Positions 63,720-64,000 of a DNA stretch of 64,000 nt are shown here, one piece after another. Each line of letters begins with the position of its first letter. Positions within the stretch are counted from its first letter, which is position 1. The notes under the pieces are model-generated. The model was not told the DNA's origin, did not search any database, and was given only the letters and a program-made list of their open reading frames with translations. The position numbers were made by a program, and so were the translations under genes. The stretch covers positions 187,883 to 251,882 of the forward strand of contig VZSF01006565.1 in NCBI GenBank assembly GCA_013398295.1. Direction: 5' to 3'. The DNA comes from Chionis minor. Its lineage: Eukaryota > Chordata > Aves > Charadriiformes > Chionididae.

Positions 63720-64000
63720 GGCCGGACCCTCCGGCTGCATTAGCGGCTCCGGGCCGGCGGGCACCCGCGCCCCGGGCAGCAGGAGCCCGCTCCAAGCCCG
63801 GGGGGCGGCGGGGCCCGGGGCGGGACGGCACCACACCACACCACGCCGGCGAGTCCCACCCGCCAGGTGCCGGCCCCACCGCGGGCACCGGCCCGCTCCG
63901 CTGCCTCCCCGCGGTACTTACGGGGGTCGGGCACGTCTCCCCTTCCCTCTCGGCCACCGCGGCCGCCCCGGGCCCGGCGGCGAGGGGGCGGGCGCAGCCG
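63720..64000. promoter_or_regulatory. CpG island at right edge
   Basis: Base composition changes abruptly near 63720 from AT-rich intron-like DNA to very GC-rich DNA with dense CpG and SP1-like GGGGCGGG boxes (for example near 63964 and 63815 on either strand). It contains the candidate first exon with its minus-strand GTAAGT donor. No TATA box was seen, as is usual for CpG-island promoters. The island is cut by the window end, so its transcription start and any divergent plus-strand gene cannot be seen. Confidence 0.75.
63922..64000 (-). CDS. LRMDA: Candidate first coding exon (partial), possibly LRMDA exon 1
   Basis: On the minus strand this GC-rich stretch runs in from the right edge and stops at a strong donor, CCC|GTAAGT (GT at 63921-63920). 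One frame is open throughout and ends on a codon boundary (phase 0), matching the phase-0 start of the exon at 39656. The visible 26 codons are Ala/Gly/Pro-rich, then AEREGETCPTP. No ATG is visible in frame. A GTG at 63957-63955 lies in a Kozak-like context (GCCGCG before, G after), so the start may be beyond the window, be a near-cognate GTG, or be a sequence error. LRMDA is a small leucine-rich-repeat protein needed for melanocyte differentiation (human oculocutaneous albinism type 7). Alternatively this is a non-coding first exon of an upstream divergent transcript. The splice site is solid; the gene assignment is tentative. Confidence 0.42.

Larger units (their letters stand above)
39657..63921 (-). 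other. LRMDA: Putative LRMDA intron 1
   Basis: This is the interval between the candidate first-exon donor and the exon 2 acceptor, about 24 kb. It contains an assembly gap, a CpG island at 43987-44225, three MIR-like fragments and low-complexity tracts. No further exon joining these two in frame was found. If transcription really starts at the 44-kb island, only the part left of it is LRMDA intron. Confidence 0.4.

Noticed and set aside
1..64000. tRNA, rRNA, microRNA hairpin or CRISPR array
   Set aside because: No cloverleaf with A/B boxes, no rRNA-like block, no regularly spaced repeats. The short inverted repeats seen are too short or lack precursor-like structure.

Overview
This window is vertebrate nuclear DNA and almost certainly from a bird. 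A sense CR1 retrotransposon 3' end closes with the ATTCTATG-type terminal repeat typical of avian CR1 (20551-20810). A second, older CR1 lies in antisense (35066-35364). A complete solo LTR of an avian ERVL-like retrovirus sits at 30598-31725 between perfect 5-bp target duplications. Several worn MIR-like core SINE fragments are also present, and no mammalian repeats were seen. There is no bacterial-style gene content. Nearly all short ORFs on both strands are chance ORFs in intronic, AT-rich DNA.

The window appears to hold the 5' part of one protein-coding gene transcribed on the minus strand, right to left. The firmest coding evidence is a 101-bp exon at 39556-39656. It has a strong acceptor and donor, and its peptide ends in a leucine-rich-repeat start (LDLSFNLLR) with a phase-2 junction. 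I read it as exon 2 of LRMDA (leucine rich melanocyte differentiation associated). A possible exon 1 lies at the right edge (63922 to beyond 64000) in a CpG island, with a GTAAGT donor and a compatible phase-0 junction. On that model 39657-63921 is intron 1 and 1-39555 is part of a long intron 2. Exon 3 was not found and is presumably left of the window.

A second GC-rich island at 43987-44225 borders an 819-bp assembly gap (43168-43986). It is a competing candidate for the LRMDA promoter. In that case the 63.9-kb exon could belong to an upstream divergent transcript, since LRMDA lies next to ZNF503 in human.

The introns also hold two unexplained minus-strand ORFs spanning good splice sites (664-1026 and 4532-4782). 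The second sits in an unusually CpG-dense patch and encodes a membrane-like segment. Neither can join exon 2 in frame. Other features are a 26-bp perfect palindrome at 3151-3176, an exact 40-bp tandem duplication at 34539-34618, and several blocks that look like homeodomain/TALE-type regulatory elements. Homologies are from pattern recognition alone; no alignment was run.
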